In this document: piece by piece, positions 35,283 to 45,230 of the stretch | Position numbering within the stretch: the stretch's first letter is position 1 | How the letters are laid out: every line of letters begins with the position of its first letter | DNA from: Mycobacterium parmense | Lineage (GTDB): Bacteria > Actinomycetota > Actinomycetes > Mycobacteriales > Mycobacteriaceae | Assembly: GCF_010730575.1 (NCBI RefSeq) | Contig: NZ_AP022614.1 | Coordinates: forward strand, 5,084,001 to 5,148,000 | Direction: 5' to 3' | Length of the DNA stretch: 64,000 bases | Translations under genes and position numbers: made by a program | Notes under the pieces: generated by a model | Seen by the model: the letters and a program-made list of their open reading frames with translations, nothing else | What the model was told of the DNA's origin: nothing | Database searches by the model: none

Positions 35283-36740
35283 ATGAACATGACGGAACAA
35301 CGGTCAGTCAAAGTCGCAATCATCGGTGCGGGCATGTCGGGACTGTGCATGGCGATCAAGCTGCAGGACGCCGGCATTGACTCGTACACCATTTTCGAAC
35401 AGGCCGAGGATGTCGGCGGCACATGGCGAGACAACACCTACCCGGGGCTAACCTGCGATATCCCATCGCGGTATTACTCCTACTCGTTTCGGCCCAACCC
35501 GAACTGGTCGCACCTGCTGCCGCCGGGGCCGGAGATCCAGGCCTATTTCCAGCAGGTGGCCGACGAACGGGCCATCCGCCCGCACATCAAGTTCGGCGCC
35601 GAGGTCATATCCGCCCGATACGACGACGAGCGGTGGCGGATCACGACCGACGACAGCGAAGAGACATTCGACGTCCTTGTCACCGCGACCGGCGTGCTCC
35701 GGGTGCCGCGCTATCCGGACATTCCCGGCCAGGAGAGTTTTGCCGGGCCGGTGTTCCACTCCGCGGAATGGGATCACTCCGTCACCTTGCGGGACAAGCG
35801 GGTCGGACTGATCGGGACGGGCTCGACAGGCATACAGATCATTGCCGAACTCGGGGGCAAGGTCAGTCGGCTCACCGTCTTCCAACGCACTGCGCAGTGG
35901 GTCTTTCCGATGCCCAATCCGCACTACTCACCGCTGATCCAGGCCGCGTTGACGCGGTGGCCGAGGTTGAACGGCCTGGGCTATTGGTTCTGGGGATTGG
36001 TGGTCAGGCGCATCTTCGGCCGCGCGCCGATCCGTCCGGGATTTCAGCGCCGCTTGGTTCAGACGCTATGTCGATGGAACCTGCGACTCTCGGTGCGCGA
36101 CCCGCAGTTGCGCGCGAAACTCACCCCGAAAGATCAGCCGATGTGCAAGCGCCAGATTATGGCGGGACATTTCTACCGTTCGGTCCAACAACCGGGTGTG
36201 GAGGTGATCAACGAGACGATCGACCACATCGAGCCTCGCGGCGTCATCACGGCCGACGGTACCTTGCACGAACTCGACCTGCTGGTCTATGCCACCGGGT
36301 TTGACGCCCGGGCCTACGTGCGCCCGCTGACAGTGGTCGGGGAGCGTGGGCTCACCCTCGACGAGGCATGGGCCGATGGCCCCACGGCGTATCGGTCGGT
36401 CGCGGTGCCCGGATTCCCAAACTTGTTCATGCTGATGGGTCCGCATTCGCCGATCGGCAACCAGTCACTGATACCGGTCGCCGAGGACCAGGCTGATTAT
36501 GTGCTGTGGTGGATTAACCGGATCCGTGAGGGCCGCATCGTCGCCGCCGCGCCCACCAAGTTGGCCACCAAGGGCTACAACGACAGCATGAAAGCAGCGA
36601 TGCCACAAACAATTTGGGTTACCGGTTGCAACAGTTGGTACCTAGGCAAAGATGGGCTTCCCGAATTGTTTCCGTGGACACCCGAGCGGCACCGAGAACT
36701 ATTGCGTGCACCTGAGATCGCAGATTTCGAACTCCGATGA
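35283..36740 (+). CDS. Baeyer-Villiger-type flavin monooxygenase
   Basis: The 485-residue product has an N-terminal FAD-binding motif IIGAGMSG (13-20), the GGTW segment, the Baeyer-Villiger fingerprint FAGPVFHSAEW (153-163), the second dinucleotide-binding motif LIGTGSTG for NADPH (176-183) and the ATGFDARAYV block near the C-terminus. Such enzymes insert oxygen into ketones or oxidise heteroatoms. It stands alone on the plus strand, followed by a 408-base gap and a TetR gene. In this setting it may oxidise a cyclic or branched ketone intermediate; the substrate is not readable. Confidence 0.92.
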   Translation: MNMTEQRSVKVAIIGAGMSGLCMAIKLQDAGIDSYTIFEQAEDVGGTWRDNTYPGLTCDIPSRYYSYSFRPNPNWSHLLPPGPEIQAYFQQVADERAIRPHIKFGAEVISARYDDERWRITTDDSEETFDVLVTATGVLRVPRYPDIPGQESFAGPVFHSAEWDHSVTLRDKRVGLIGTGSTGIQIIAELGGKVSRLTVFQRTAQWVFPMPNPHYSPLIQAALTRWPRLNGLGYWFWGLVVRRIFGRAPIRPGFQRRLVQTLCRWNLRLSVRDPQLRAKLTPKDQPMCKRQIMAGHFYRSVQQPGVEVINETIDHIEPRGVITADGTLHELDLLVYATGFDARAYVRPLTVVGERGLTLDEAWADGPTAYRSVAVPGFPNLFMLMGPHSPIGNQSLIPVAEDQADYVLWWINRIREGRIVAAAPTKLATKGYNDSMKAAMPQTIWVTGCNSWYLGKDGLPELFPWTPERHRELLRAPEIADFELR

Positions 36741-37148
36741 GACGCGCATCGAAAGCCAATCAAGGTCTTTTCGCGCGGATCCTGTCGCGCTTGGTGCCAT
36801 GCACGTCATCGGTGAAGATGGTTTGGGGCCCTAACGCGAGCGCAAGCGTCTCGGATCAGGCGGCGGCAGAATTCGGAGCGAGGACGCTACGACGCCCATG
36901 GAATGGGGAACGACTTCGCGTGGTCTTTGGTGGTGACGACCAAGCGTGGCCACTGTCCTGGCAACGCTTACGCCCACCGTTATCACGCCGGCGTTTGCCG
37001 ACTAAGCCATCGAACGCTCCGAGCCGGCGTTAGAACCGCATCAACGAAATCATGCAGGGACCGGCGATTGGTCATCTTCGACAGCAAGCAGGTGTGGTCC
37101 TCCACCGCCCGGACGGAACACTTGTGCAAGACGCATATCCTGCTCACC
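36741..37148. other. Intergenic region, nothing recognised
   Basis: These 408 bases contain short open frames (for example residues SRSFRADPVALGAMHVIGED from 36767) that could be traces of an old gene, but no domain, repeat or RNA was recognised. Confidence 0.3.
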
Positions 37149-37799
37149 ATGTCCACAGAGTCCGTTCGCCTCTCGTTTCGCCAGCACATGCGTGAGCAAG
37201 TTCTCAGGGCTGCGCGTGACCTCACTATCGAGAAGGGCTGGCATCGGGTTCGCATGAGTGAAGTCGCCAAGCTTGTCGGCGTGTCCCGCCCGACGCTCTA
37301 CAAGGAATTCACCGATAAGCAGGGACTGGGTGACGCGCTGGTTGTGTCCGAAGGCGAACGATTCTTGAACGGCATTCACGCAGTTTCGGCACAACACGCC
37401 GGAGATGTCCGCGGGGGTATCACCGCCGCGGTGTCGTACACCCTCGAGGAAGCGGAAGCGAGCCCGCTCTTGAAGGCGGTGTTGACGTCAAATCGGCCTA
37501 CAGACAAAACGGTTTCCGAGACAACCGGTATGTTGCCGCTCCTGCCGACCTCGGCATCGCTGCTGGAGCTATCCTCGGCAGCCCTCGTGACTTGGTTCAA
37601 CGAGCACTTTCCAGGTCTGGATGCCGATGACGTGCATGAAGTCGCCGATGCGCTGGTGAGGCTCACTGTGAGCCATGTCGTGCTTCCTTCTGCCGATGCA
37701 AGTCTGACCGGTGAGCGGATCTCGCGGATCGCCCTTCGCTATTTGGGCGCAGATCCCGCGAGGCCGTTTACACAACGCAGATTTTTGTCTGGATGTTGA
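37149..37799 (+). CDS. TetR-family transcriptional regulator
   Basis: From the ATG at 37149 the product is 216 residues. The DNA-binding domain reads MREQVLRAARDLTIEKGWHR then VRMSEVAKLVGVSRPTLYKE and FTDKQGLGDALV. The C-terminal domain has SAALVTWFNEHFPGLDADDV and LVRLTVSHVVLPSADASLTG, typical of mycobacterial TetR proteins found beside P450 genes. The P450 starts 56 bases downstream in the same direction with a palindrome in between, so this protein probably controls the P450-ferredoxin-LLM genes. Confidence 0.88.
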   Translation: MSTESVRLSFRQHMREQVLRAARDLTIEKGWHRVRMSEVAKLVGVSRPTLYKEFTDKQGLGDALVVSEGERFLNGIHAVSAQHAGDVRGGITAAVSYTLEEAEASPLLKAVLTSNRPTDKTVSETTGMLPLLPTSASLLELSSAALVTWFNEHFPGLDADDVHEVADALVRLTVSHVVLPSADASLTGERISRIALRYLGADPARPFTQRRFLSGC

Positions 37800-37812
37800 C
37801 TTTATAGAGAAA

Positions 37813-37824
37813 AGTGTAAACACT
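37813..37824. promoter_or_regulatory. Palindrome between TetR gene and P450 operon
   Basis: AGTGT-AA-ACACT is a perfect inverted repeat in a locally AT-rich stretch, 31 bases before the P450 start codon. TATAGA just upstream may be a promoter -10 element. It is a likely operator for the TetR protein encoded immediately upstream. Confidence 0.5.
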
Positions 37825-37855
37825 GGCGTGGAGACACTAGCTCGGGAGGACCCTC

Positions 37856-39154
37856 ATGACTGTCAGCGCTTCCGCTCCGAAGTCGTCGGTGGAGCGTCGT
37901 TCAGCACGTTCGTATGATTCTGCCGACCTGTCCTCGACTGCCTTTTGGGCTGGCACCGCCGCTGACCGTGAGAAGACCTACGCGGAGCTGCGCCGACGCG
38001 CCCCCATCAGCTGGCACCCGCGCGTCGAGCACACCATGATCGACGACGAGGACGACCAAGGCTTCTGGGCCGTGGTCACCCACCCGCTACTTGTCGAGGC
38101 GACCCGGCGACACGACGATTTCCTGTCTGGTCAAGGCATTGTGATGGAGTCGATCCCGCAGGAACTGCTCGACACCGCGCAAGGCTTCATCGCTATGGAC
38201 CCGCCGCGGCATACCAAGATTCGACGATTGCTGGCATCCGCATTCACACCGAAGCAAATGCGGCTGACCAGTCACCAGATCGAGGCCAACGCGAAACGGG
38301 TCGTCGATGGCCTTGCCCCGCAAGGCGAGGCTGACTTCGTCGACCAGTGCGCCGCGTTGCTGCCGATGCACAACATCTTCGACATGATGGGCGTGCCGGA
38401 CTCGATGCGCCGCGACATCGCGTGGGAGTCACGGTATGCCGGTGGGTGGAGCGACCCGGAGGTGATGGGCGAAGACCCGGTCATACCTCGCCTGTTCCAA
38501 GCGATGGGATTCTTGGGCGATGGCGCCCGCGAAATCATCGCCGCACGTCGCCGGCAGCCCGAAGATGACCTTATGACGAACCTCGTTCAAGCTGAAGTGG
38601 ACGGCGAACAACTCACCGACGACGAGATCGTCTCGTTTTTCATACTTCTCACGATCGCCGGGAACGACACCACGCGCCAAAGCACCAGTCACGCGATGAA
38701 AGCATTGACGGACTTCCCAGACCAAAGAGCTTGGCTCATGGAGGATTTCGACGGACGGATCAAAGGGGCCGTGGAAGAATTCGTCCGGTGGGCCACACCA
38801 ATCATGACATTTCGCCGGACGGCGGCTCGCGACTGCGAACTGGGCGGGCAGCAGATCACCGAGGGTGACAAGATCATACTTTTCTACAGCTCGGCCAACT
38901 GGGACACCACCGTGTTCACTAACCCGGAGAAGTTCGATCTGTCGCGCGACCCTAACCCGCACGTGAGCTTCGGAGGCGGGGGAATCCATCACTGCCTCGG
39001 CAACCAGCTGGCCAGGCAGCAACTCGCTGCGCTCTTCAGAGAACTGCTGCACCGCCTGCCTGATATTGAAGTCTGCGGGCCACCCAGCTACACCGTCAGC
39101 ACGTTCTTCCACGGCGTGAATCACCTTCCCGTCCGCTTCACCCCGAACGCGTAA
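37856..39154 (+). CDS. Cytochrome P450
   Basis: The 432-residue product has the I-helix motif LTIAGNDTTRQSTSHAM (oxygen activation), ExxR in EEFVRWATP, and the heme loop FGGGGIHHCLGNQLAR with the ligand Cys near 380. MDPPRHTKIRRLLASAFTPK is the conserved C-helix region. It resembles mycobacterial CYPs that act on sterols, fatty acids or terpenes. GGAGG lies six bases before the ATG. It is directly followed by its probable electron donor, a 3Fe-4S type ferredoxin 11 bases downstream. Confidence 0.94.
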   Translation: MTVSASAPKSSVERRSARSYDSADLSSTAFWAGTAADREKTYAELRRRAPISWHPRVEHTMIDDEDDQGFWAVVTHPLLVEATRRHDDFLSGQGIVMESIPQELLDTAQGFIAMDPPRHTKIRRLLASAFTPKQMRLTSHQIEANAKRVVDGLAPQGEADFVDQCAALLPMHNIFDMMGVPDSMRRDIAWESRYAGGWSDPEVMGEDPVIPRLFQAMGFLGDGAREIIAARRRQPEDDLMTNLVQAEVDGEQLTDDEIVSFFILLTIAGNDTTRQSTSHAMKALTDFPDQRAWLMEDFDGRIKGAVEEFVRWATPIMTFRRTAARDCELGGQQITEGDKIILFYSSANWDTTVFTNPEKFDLSRDPNPHVSFGGGGIHHCLGNQLARQQLAALFRELLHRLPDIEVCGPPSYTVSTFFHGVNHLPVRFTPNA

Positions 39155-39165
39155 GGCGGCGTGGT

Positions 39166-39357
39166 ATGAAGATCAGAGTCGACCGCAACCGATGCTCGTC
39201 AATCGGAATGTGTGAAGGCCTGGCTCCTGACTTCTTCGAGGTCAGGCACGATGGCCAACTCAATATCGTGAACCCCGAGCCACCGGAATGCCACAGATCA
39301 CTCATCGAAGAAGCAGTATCGTGCTGCCCCACAGGCGCTCTCGCCGTCGAGGACTGA
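39166..39357 (+). CDS. 3Fe-4S type ferredoxin
   Basis: The 63-residue product begins MKIRVDRNRCSSIGMCEGLA and ends VSCCPTGALAVED. The spacing of cysteines (CSSIGMC near the N-terminus and CCP near the C-terminus) fits the small actinobacterial ferredoxins that deliver electrons to P450s. It lies 11 bases after the P450 and is surely co-transcribed with it. A dedicated ferredoxin reductase is not seen in the window. Confidence 0.93.
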   Translation: MKIRVDRNRCSSIGMCEGLAPDFFEVRHDGQLNIVNPEPPECHRSLIEEAVSCCPTGALAVED

Positions 39358-39478
39358 GACCGCGGTCCTGAGGCAACGCTGACACACCTGCTTGCTGTCG
39401 GCGGCGATGGGCTTTCGCCTTCGGGTCAACTAGCCGCTGACACCGTCTGTCACCTACCACACGATGGAGCCGTCACTT

Positions 39479-40537
39479 ATGAGTACTTATGGACTTTCAG
39501 TCGTCGCCCCTGAACTTGCCGCGATGAAGGCCACCGCCGCGGCTGCCGACCAGGCCGGGTTCGACGCCGTCTGGGCATCCGAGTTCTACACCCGGTCGGG
39601 ATCCATCTCGATGGCGGCGATGGCAACCTCGACGAACAGGTGTCGCATCGGGTCGTCAATCCTCTACGGCATCGGACGTAGTCCGCTGGTCTTGGCGACC
39701 GAAACACGCGACCTCGACGAACTGTCCGGTGGTCGGGTCGTGCTCGGGATCGGCAACGGCACCAAACGGATGATGAGCGATTGGCACTCTGTCACCGATA
39801 CCAGCGCCCCCGCCCTGCGCGTCGAGGAACTCGTACCCCTTATCCGGCGCATCTGGAACCTGCACGAAGGACCCGTCCGCCATGAGGGCCGTTTCTACAA
39901 TATGAATCTCGTCCCCACCGGGCCGGTAGAACCCCCTGCGCGCAATATCCCCATCGTCACCGCCGCCGTGCGGCCGCGAATGTGTGAAGCCGCCGGACGG
40001 GTCGCTGACGGCTTGGCCGGGCATCCACTCTTCACCACCGCGTATGTGGAGGAAGTCGTGCGGCCTGCGGTGGCCAAGGGCGCACAACGCACCGGGCGCG
40101 ACCCTAACGGCGTCGAGATCGTGTCGATGGTGATGTGCTCCATCCACGACGACCCCGAGATCGCTCGTCGCGAGGTAGCGCAGCAGATCGCATTCTACGC
40201 CTCGGTCAGGACCTACGAACCGCTGCTCGACTTCTGCGGATTCGCCAAGCAGGGTGCCGTCATCCGAGAAGCCTTCACCCGCAGCGACTTTCAGGCCATG
40301 TTCAACGCCGTCACCGATGACATGATCGACGTCATGGGTGTCGCCGGCACCGCTGACGAGGTTCGCAACGGGCTACGCCGCTACGAGGGCGTGCTAGACC
40401 ACATCATGCTCTACCCACCGTCGGTAGGTACCGCGCCTGAGCGGGTCGGACAGAACGTCGATGATCTCATCAAGCATTGCGCCCCGCCCAATATGCCTCC
40501 GGCCTCCCAGCTGCACGCGCGACCCGGACCACGGTAG
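39479..40537 (+). CDS. LLM-class (probably F420-dependent) oxidoreductase
   Basis: From the ATG at 39479 (another at 39464) the product is 352 residues with a luciferase-like TIM barrel. Typical segments are ADQAGFDAVWASEFYTRSGS, RCRIGSSILYGIGRSPLVLA, TRDLDELSGGRVVLGIGNGT and PIVTAAVRPRMCEAAGRVAD. Mycobacterial members usually use F420 (some use FMN) to reduce or oxidise carbonyl or alkene substrates. It follows the ferredoxin gene after 121 bases and probably completes the P450 cassette. The product specificity is unknown. Confidence 0.9.
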   Translation: MSTYGLSVVAPELAAMKATAAAADQAGFDAVWASEFYTRSGSISMAAMATSTNRCRIGSSILYGIGRSPLVLATETRDLDELSGGRVVLGIGNGTKRMMSDWHSVTDTSAPALRVEELVPLIRRIWNLHEGPVRHEGRFYNMNLVPTGPVEPPARNIPIVTAAVRPRMCEAAGRVADGLAGHPLFTTAYVEEVVRPAVAKGAQRTGRDPNGVEIVSMVMCSIHDDPEIARREVAQQIAFYASVRTYEPLLDFCGFAKQGAVIREAFTRSDFQAMFNAVTDDMIDVMGVAGTADEVRNGLRRYEGVLDHIMLYPPSVGTAPERVGQNVDDLIKHCAPPNMPPASQLHARPGPR

Positions 40538-40874
40538 CGACACGGCGATCTCGCACACAAAGTGCGCTGCCGCATCGATCGATGCCGACCTTCGGGTTCG
40601 CATGAAACTACTCATTTCCCTCTGGGACTATCTCGGTGGGGTGCAGTCCCCCAGTGACAGCCGAGCTTGCGTTTGGCAATAACGGTCCTTGGGGAAGGCT
40701 AGGACGATGCCGGTCCTCTTTCACTAGGAAGTGAAGTGGTCAGAACACGTTGTGGCACGCAGATGCGTTGCGGCGCGGACCTTCTGCGCCGCATCAAGGC
40801 GGTCCGACGGAGTAGATGCGGAGTCGATCGAGCGGTTTGGCGACAAGGTCATCGGGTTGCTAACCTCGATTAAC
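40538..40874. other. Intergenic region with a two-tier hairpin
   Basis: CTCGG (40632-40636) pairs with CCGAG (40661-40665), and inside it GGGG (40638-40641) pairs with CCCC (40648-40651). It could be a terminator for the P450 cassette or a structured leader, but it lacks a T-run and I cannot match it to a known riboswitch. No gene is supported in the rest of the gap. Confidence 0.3.
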
Positions 40875-41896
40875 ATGTCAGAGTTGTTCGATGTGGTGGT
40901 CGTGGGAGCGGGGATTTCCGGTATCAGCGCTGCCTGGCACCCGCAGGATCGCTGCCCCGGTAATAGGTACGTAGTTCTAGAGCGCAGAAGTGATCCGGGT
41001 GGCACGTGGGATCTGGTCAAGTATCCGGGCATCAGGTCGGACTCAGATATGTGCACGTTCGGATTCCTTCAAGCCCTGGCACTCGGCCAGGTTCACTGTC
41101 GACGCGCCGACAATCAAGAACTATCTGCGTGAGGTCGCGACCGAGAACGGCATCCATGAGCACATTCACTTCGGTACCCAGGTCTTGTCTGCCGCTTGGT
41201 CGGACGCCAGCCGGCGCTGGACCATCAAGGCGGTTCGGAACGGCTGAGGAATTAGAGCTCGAGGCGCGGTTCGTCTTCATGTGTAGCGGCTATTACAACT
41301 ACGACGCGGGTTACCGACCAAACTTTCCCGGCGAGGAGAACTTCGGTGGGCCCATATTGCAACCTCAGCACCGGCCCAGAGACCTTGATTATGCCGGTAA
41401 AGAACGTCGTCGTTATCGACAGCGGCGCCGGGCACATAACGATGCTGCAACGTTCGCCAACATCGACCGCTTCACCAGAACGGGTCACGAGTTGGCGGCC
41501 GATATCATCTTCTACCGCAACAGGATTGAACTTGTGGCTTTTGGGGGCGCCAAGCTTGGTCGTAACGGCCAGGATGTCGACGTCAGCAAGTCGATGACCT
41601 ATAAGTCGATGTTGCTGTCCGATGTGCCCACCATGGCGTTCACCATGGGCTATATCAATGCATCGTGGACCTTGAGGGCCGACCTGGTATCGGAATACGT
41701 TTGTCGCCTGCTCAATTGCATGGACGCGCGCGGCTACGACACCGTCGTAGCCGCTCATCCAGGGAAGATGTCGAAGAAGAACCCTTCGCCGATTTCGCAC
41801 CAGGCTACTTCCAGCGCGCGATGGACCAGCTACCGAAGGCGGGATCTCGAGGGCCATGGCAGGTAAAACACCAATTACCTCTTCGACATCCGTGAG
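40875..41896 (+). pseudogene. Decayed flavin monooxygenase (paralogue of 48897-50462)
   Basis: The remnant starts at ATG 40875 with SELFDVVVVGAGISGISAAW and follows the intact paralogue through GGTWDLVKYPGIRSDSDMCT. It then shows at least three frame changes and two internal deletions: one removes most of the NADPH-binding motif (VVVI joined to DSGAG), the other about 170 residues between TMLQRSPT and ELAADII. It ends NYLPLRHP or, in the native frame, just after the DIR of LFDIR, where the IS256-type copy begins at about 41898. It cannot give a working enzyme. Confidence 0.9.
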
Positions 41897-41897
41897 T

Positions 41898-43262
41898 GAG
41901 ATATCGTCAAGACCTGTGGATCGGTGAGTTTCAGGCGACCTGCGATCCGACGGTTTGAGGCTCAGCTGCCGACGGTTCGGGTGTGATGTCGATAGGCCGT
42001 TCGAGCGGCTTGCCCTTGTGGAAGACGGCGCTGGCACGGACGAGGGCGACCAAGTGTGGTGCGTTGACCGCGCGCCAGCGGGCCTGGGCGGCCTCGATTA
42101 GCTTGTAGGCCATCGCCAGCCAGGCCGCGCGGGAGCCCGGCCCTTTGGTGACTTTGGTCCTCAAACGTACTGTCGCAAAGGTACTTTCGATCGGATTTGT
42201 GGTGCGAAGGTGGATCCAATGCTCGGCGGGATACCGGTAGAACTCCAAAAACACCTCGGCGTCGTCGACGATCTTGGGCGACCGCTTTGGGGTATTTGGC
42301 GCCGTAGTCGATCTCGAACGCTTTGATCGCGAGCTGGGCTTTGTCGATATCCTCGGCATTGTAGATCTCCTTCATCGCCGCGACTGCACCCTGGGTGCAC
42401 CGATTTCGGCAGTGCGGCAAGAATATTGGCCTGCTTATGCCACCAGCAGCGCTACTCTCGAATATCCGGGAACACCTCCCGCACGCCTTGCAGAAGCCCA
42501 GGGCGCCGTCGCCGACCGCGAGCACCGCTGCGGTCATGGCGCGGCGGCGGCAATCGCGCAGCAAATCAGCCCAGAACTCAGTCGATCCCCGGAAGCCGTC
42601 AGCCAGCCCGACGAGCTCCATGCGGCCATCAGCACGGACCCCGATCATTACCAGCAAACAGAGTTTCTCCACCTCAAGGCGCACCTTGAGGTGGATGCCA
42701 TCCACCCACAAATACAGGTAATCGGTGCTGGATAAGTCACGCTTGCCGAAGGCTTTGGCCTCGTCCTGCCGCTGCGCGGTCAGCCGAGTAATCTCGGTCG
42801 CCGAGAGCGCCGCGCCCGTGCCGAGGAAATGCTCCGGCGCCGGGCCGAAATCCCCGCTGGACAGCCCGTGCAGGCACAGCAGCGGCAACACCTCGGTCAT
42901 CTGCGGCGACTTGCGCGCCCACGCCGGCAAAATCGGGGAGGAAAACCGGCACCGCTCACCGGTGTCAGCGTCGATGCGCTTGTCGTTGACCCGCGGGGCC
43001 TTGACCGGCACCGCCCCAGCGGCCGTCAACACGGTCCGCTCCTCGTGGTAGCCGTTGCGCACCACTAGGCGATGCCCATTCTCGTCAACCTGATCGGTGA
43101 ACTGCGCGATATAGGCCGACTTCGGCCTCCAGCGCCGCCGCAAGCATTTGCCGGGCGCCATCGCGGACGACCTCATCGAGTAACGAGCGACCCGAACCGG
43201 TGTTGTCGTTGGACTCGTCGACGTCGTGAACTACCGTGAGCATGGGCGTACCTTCCCAACCA
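41898..43262 (-). mobile_element. IS256-type element (copy 2, most complete)
   Basis: The end reads GAGATATCGTCAAGACCTGT, identical to the end of the copy at 57145. On the minus strand the transposase starts at ATG 43243 (MLTVVHDVDESNDNTGSGRS), with a frame loss near 43123 before YIAQFTDQVDENGHRLVVRN, intact Mutator-type core STDYLYLWVDGIHLKVRLEV, then further frame changes after GALGFCKA and near KAVAQD, and the conserved tail HWIHLRTTNPIESTFATVRL. It is therefore not able to make full-length transposase. It truncates the flavin monooxygenase pseudogene. Confidence 0.85.
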
Positions 43263-43353
43263 GCGCGCCAACGCCGGTCCTTGATCAGACAAACCGAATT
43301 CAGAGCACCCTCGGGAAGGCGGCGCCCCTTCAGGCTGCCTCACCGAGGCTCAT

Positions 43354-43429
43354 GTCGGGTAGGACCGCCGCATTGCTGCGGCGGTCCCCCCTCAGAACCG
43401 TACGTGCCAGTCGTCCCGGCATACGGCTC
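43354..43429 (-). ncRNA. Group II intron domains V and VI
   Basis: On the minus strand 43429-43395 reads as a domain V hairpin: the strand GAGCCGTATGCC, a tetraloop region GACGACTGGC and the closing strand ACGTACGGTTC. The next hairpin GGACCGCCGC-AGCAAT-GCGGCGGTCC is domain VI, ending CTACCCGAC. The stop codon of the reverse transcriptase overlaps the start of domain V. Confidence 0.85.
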
Positions 43430-45230
43430 AAGCAAGCCCCGAGGACGTTGCGGGAACTGCGTAATTCGTTGGGCTCCCGCGCAACTTAGCCCGAAGGCTG
43501 CGATGGCAGGAGGCGTGTACCAGGTGGGTCTCGTCCAACCGGGCCAGCCGCCCGTGGTGGGTGAGATGCTCGGCGGCGATGGCTCGCTTGACAACTCCTA
43601 ACCACCACCGTTCCCATTCGGAGGGCGACTGCGGGGGTTGATCGACGGTCAACAAATGATCGCCACACAGCGGGCACCGTCCGTCCTGCTTGGCGAGCAG
43701 GCGCAGGTTGTAGCTGTCCAGCGCGGGTTTGACCTTGCGCCGTCGTTCGGCCCAGTAGCTGGCCAATTCCGGGGCGTCGGGAGACGCCCGGCCCGCGACT
43801 AGCGTGTGTCGGACGATGTGAGTCCAGGAGAATTTGACCAGACACGCGATGTTTTCACGGCGGTCATCCAACGGCCGTTCGGGATCGCCGAACACCCACT
43901 GATCGTTCCTGAACTTGTTGAACCGACCCCAGTGGCGGCGTGCGATCCACTTTTTCGGCTTCTTCGGATGCGGTCGGCGCGCCCGCCCGGAGGTGAGCCG
44001 CCACATATAGTGGTCCAGCGAGCTGAAAACCTTGCTGGACACCGCACCTCGATAGTAGGCGGACCATCCCCGGATAATCGGGTTCATCCGGGCGATCACC
44101 GCCCTGGCGTTGGAGCCGCGCAGCCTGCGCATCTCCTCGGCCAACCGTTTGCGGATACGCTCGATCGCCTCCGGGCTCGGCTTGATCAACAACTTGCCCG
44201 GCCGTCTACCGTGGCGGTAGCAGCGGATGTTGAATCCGAGGAAGCTGAATCCCTCTTCGAGGTGGACGATGCGCGTCTTATCCTCGTTGAAGACCAGACC
44301 CCTCGGAGCCAGCCACCGGGCAAGCTGCGCCTTGACGTGTTCGGCCTGCTCACGTGAATGGCAGCAGGCGACCATATCGTCGGCATATCTCACCAGAACC
44401 GGGTTGCCCGCTATCGCCGCGCCGGCGTAAACACCGGTCGAACTGCGGTAACGAACTCCCGCGGCCTCCTCCAGGCCATGCAGTGCCACGTTCATCAGCA
44501 ACGGGCTGATCACCCCGCCCTGCGGAGAACCCTCCTCGGTCGGCGCGAACCCGCCGTTCTCGATCACCCCGGCTTTCAGCCACTTTCGGATCATTTCCTT
44601 GGCCGGGAACGACCCCAGCTTGTCGAGTAGCCGAGGATGGTCGATTCTGTCGAACGCGGCCGACAAATCGGCGTCCAGAATCCATGCCCGTTGGGCTCGT
44701 GGCCCTTTGAGCGTGAGGAAAAGGGACTGGATCGCATCGGCACAGCTACGGCCCGGGCGAAACCCGTAGGAACGGGCCTCGAACCGAGCCTCCCACTCGG
44801 GCTCCAGCGCGTTGCGTACCCGCGCCTGATGACAGCGGTCCATCACCACGGGGATACCGAGCGGACGCTGATTTCCGTTGGCCTTCGGAATATACACACG
44901 CCGAACCGGCAAGGGCTCCCACGACGACCGCGAATCATGCACTCGCACCGCAATATTCGCTCTCGCCTCGGGCGACAGGGCAACCTCCCCATCGATCCCG
45001 GCCGTTCGACGCCCAGCATTGCGCTGAGTCACCTGTCGCACACTGACCAACGTGTTCGACCAGGAACCCAGCATCAGTTTCTGCAGCGACCGGACCGAGG
45101 CCCAGTCCTGCTCCCGCGTCGCCTTGAAGATCCTGCGCCGCAACCTCGCTACGTTTTCCTCATGGACACGCCAATCCACGACGGTCCAATCGAAAACGCC
45201 CTCCGGTCCGTTCACCTCTACGGTGTCCAA
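43428..45230 (-). CDS. ltrA: Group II intron reverse transcriptase/maturase with HNH domain
   Basis: The 600-residue protein starts at a TTG (45230) with GGAAGGG upstream. In order it has an RVT-N-like region (LQKLMLGSWSNTLVSVRQVT), reverse transcriptase motifs including VYIPKANGNQRPLGIPVVMD, AWILDADLSAAFDRIDHPRL, GSPQGGVISPLLMN and the catalytic LVRYADDMVACC, the maturase X domain (ARMNPIIRGWSAYYRGAVSS) and a C-terminal HNH endonuclease (CPLCGDHLL, then LDETHLVHASCHR). It binds the intron RNA, assists splicing and makes cDNA at the target. No frameshift is visible. The domain set resembles chloroplast-like (CL) group II proteins. Confidence 0.95.
   Translation of the reverse strand: MDTVEVNGPEGVFDWTVVDWRVHEENVARLRRRIFKATREQDWASVRSLQKLMLGSWSNTLVSVRQVTQRNAGRRTAGIDGEVALSPEARANIAVRVHDSRSSWEPLPVRRVYIPKANGNQRPLGIPVVMDRCHQARVRNALEPEWEARFEARSYGFRPGRSCADAIQSLFLTLKGPRAQRAWILDADLSAAFDRIDHPRLLDKLGSFPAKEMIRKWLKAGVIENGGFAPTEEGSPQGGVISPLLMNVALHGLEEAAGVRYRSSTGVYAGAAIAGNPVLVRYADDMVACCHSREQAEHVKAQLARWLAPRGLVFNEDKTRIVHLEEGFSFLGFNIRCYRHGRRPGKLLIKPSPEAIERIRKRLAEEMRRLRGSNARAVIARMNPIIRGWSAYYRGAVSSKVFSSLDHYMWRLTSGRARRPHPKKPKKWIARRHWGRFNKFRNDQWVFGDPERPLDDRRENIACLVKFSWTHIVRHTLVAGRASPDAPELASYWAERRRKVKPALDSYNLRLLAKQDGRCPLCGDHLLTVDQPPQSPSEWERWWLGVVKRAIAAEHLTHHGRLARLDETHLVHASCHRSLRAKLRGSPTNYAVPATSSGLA

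Noticed and set aside
40632..40665. Riboswitch (cobalamin- or FMN-like)
   Set aside because: The stem with GGGG/CCCC recalls part of such folds, but the conserved core sequences are missing.
41252..42037. 261-codon open frame on the minus strand
   Set aside because: Mirror of the decayed monooxygenase and of the end of the IS256-type copy.
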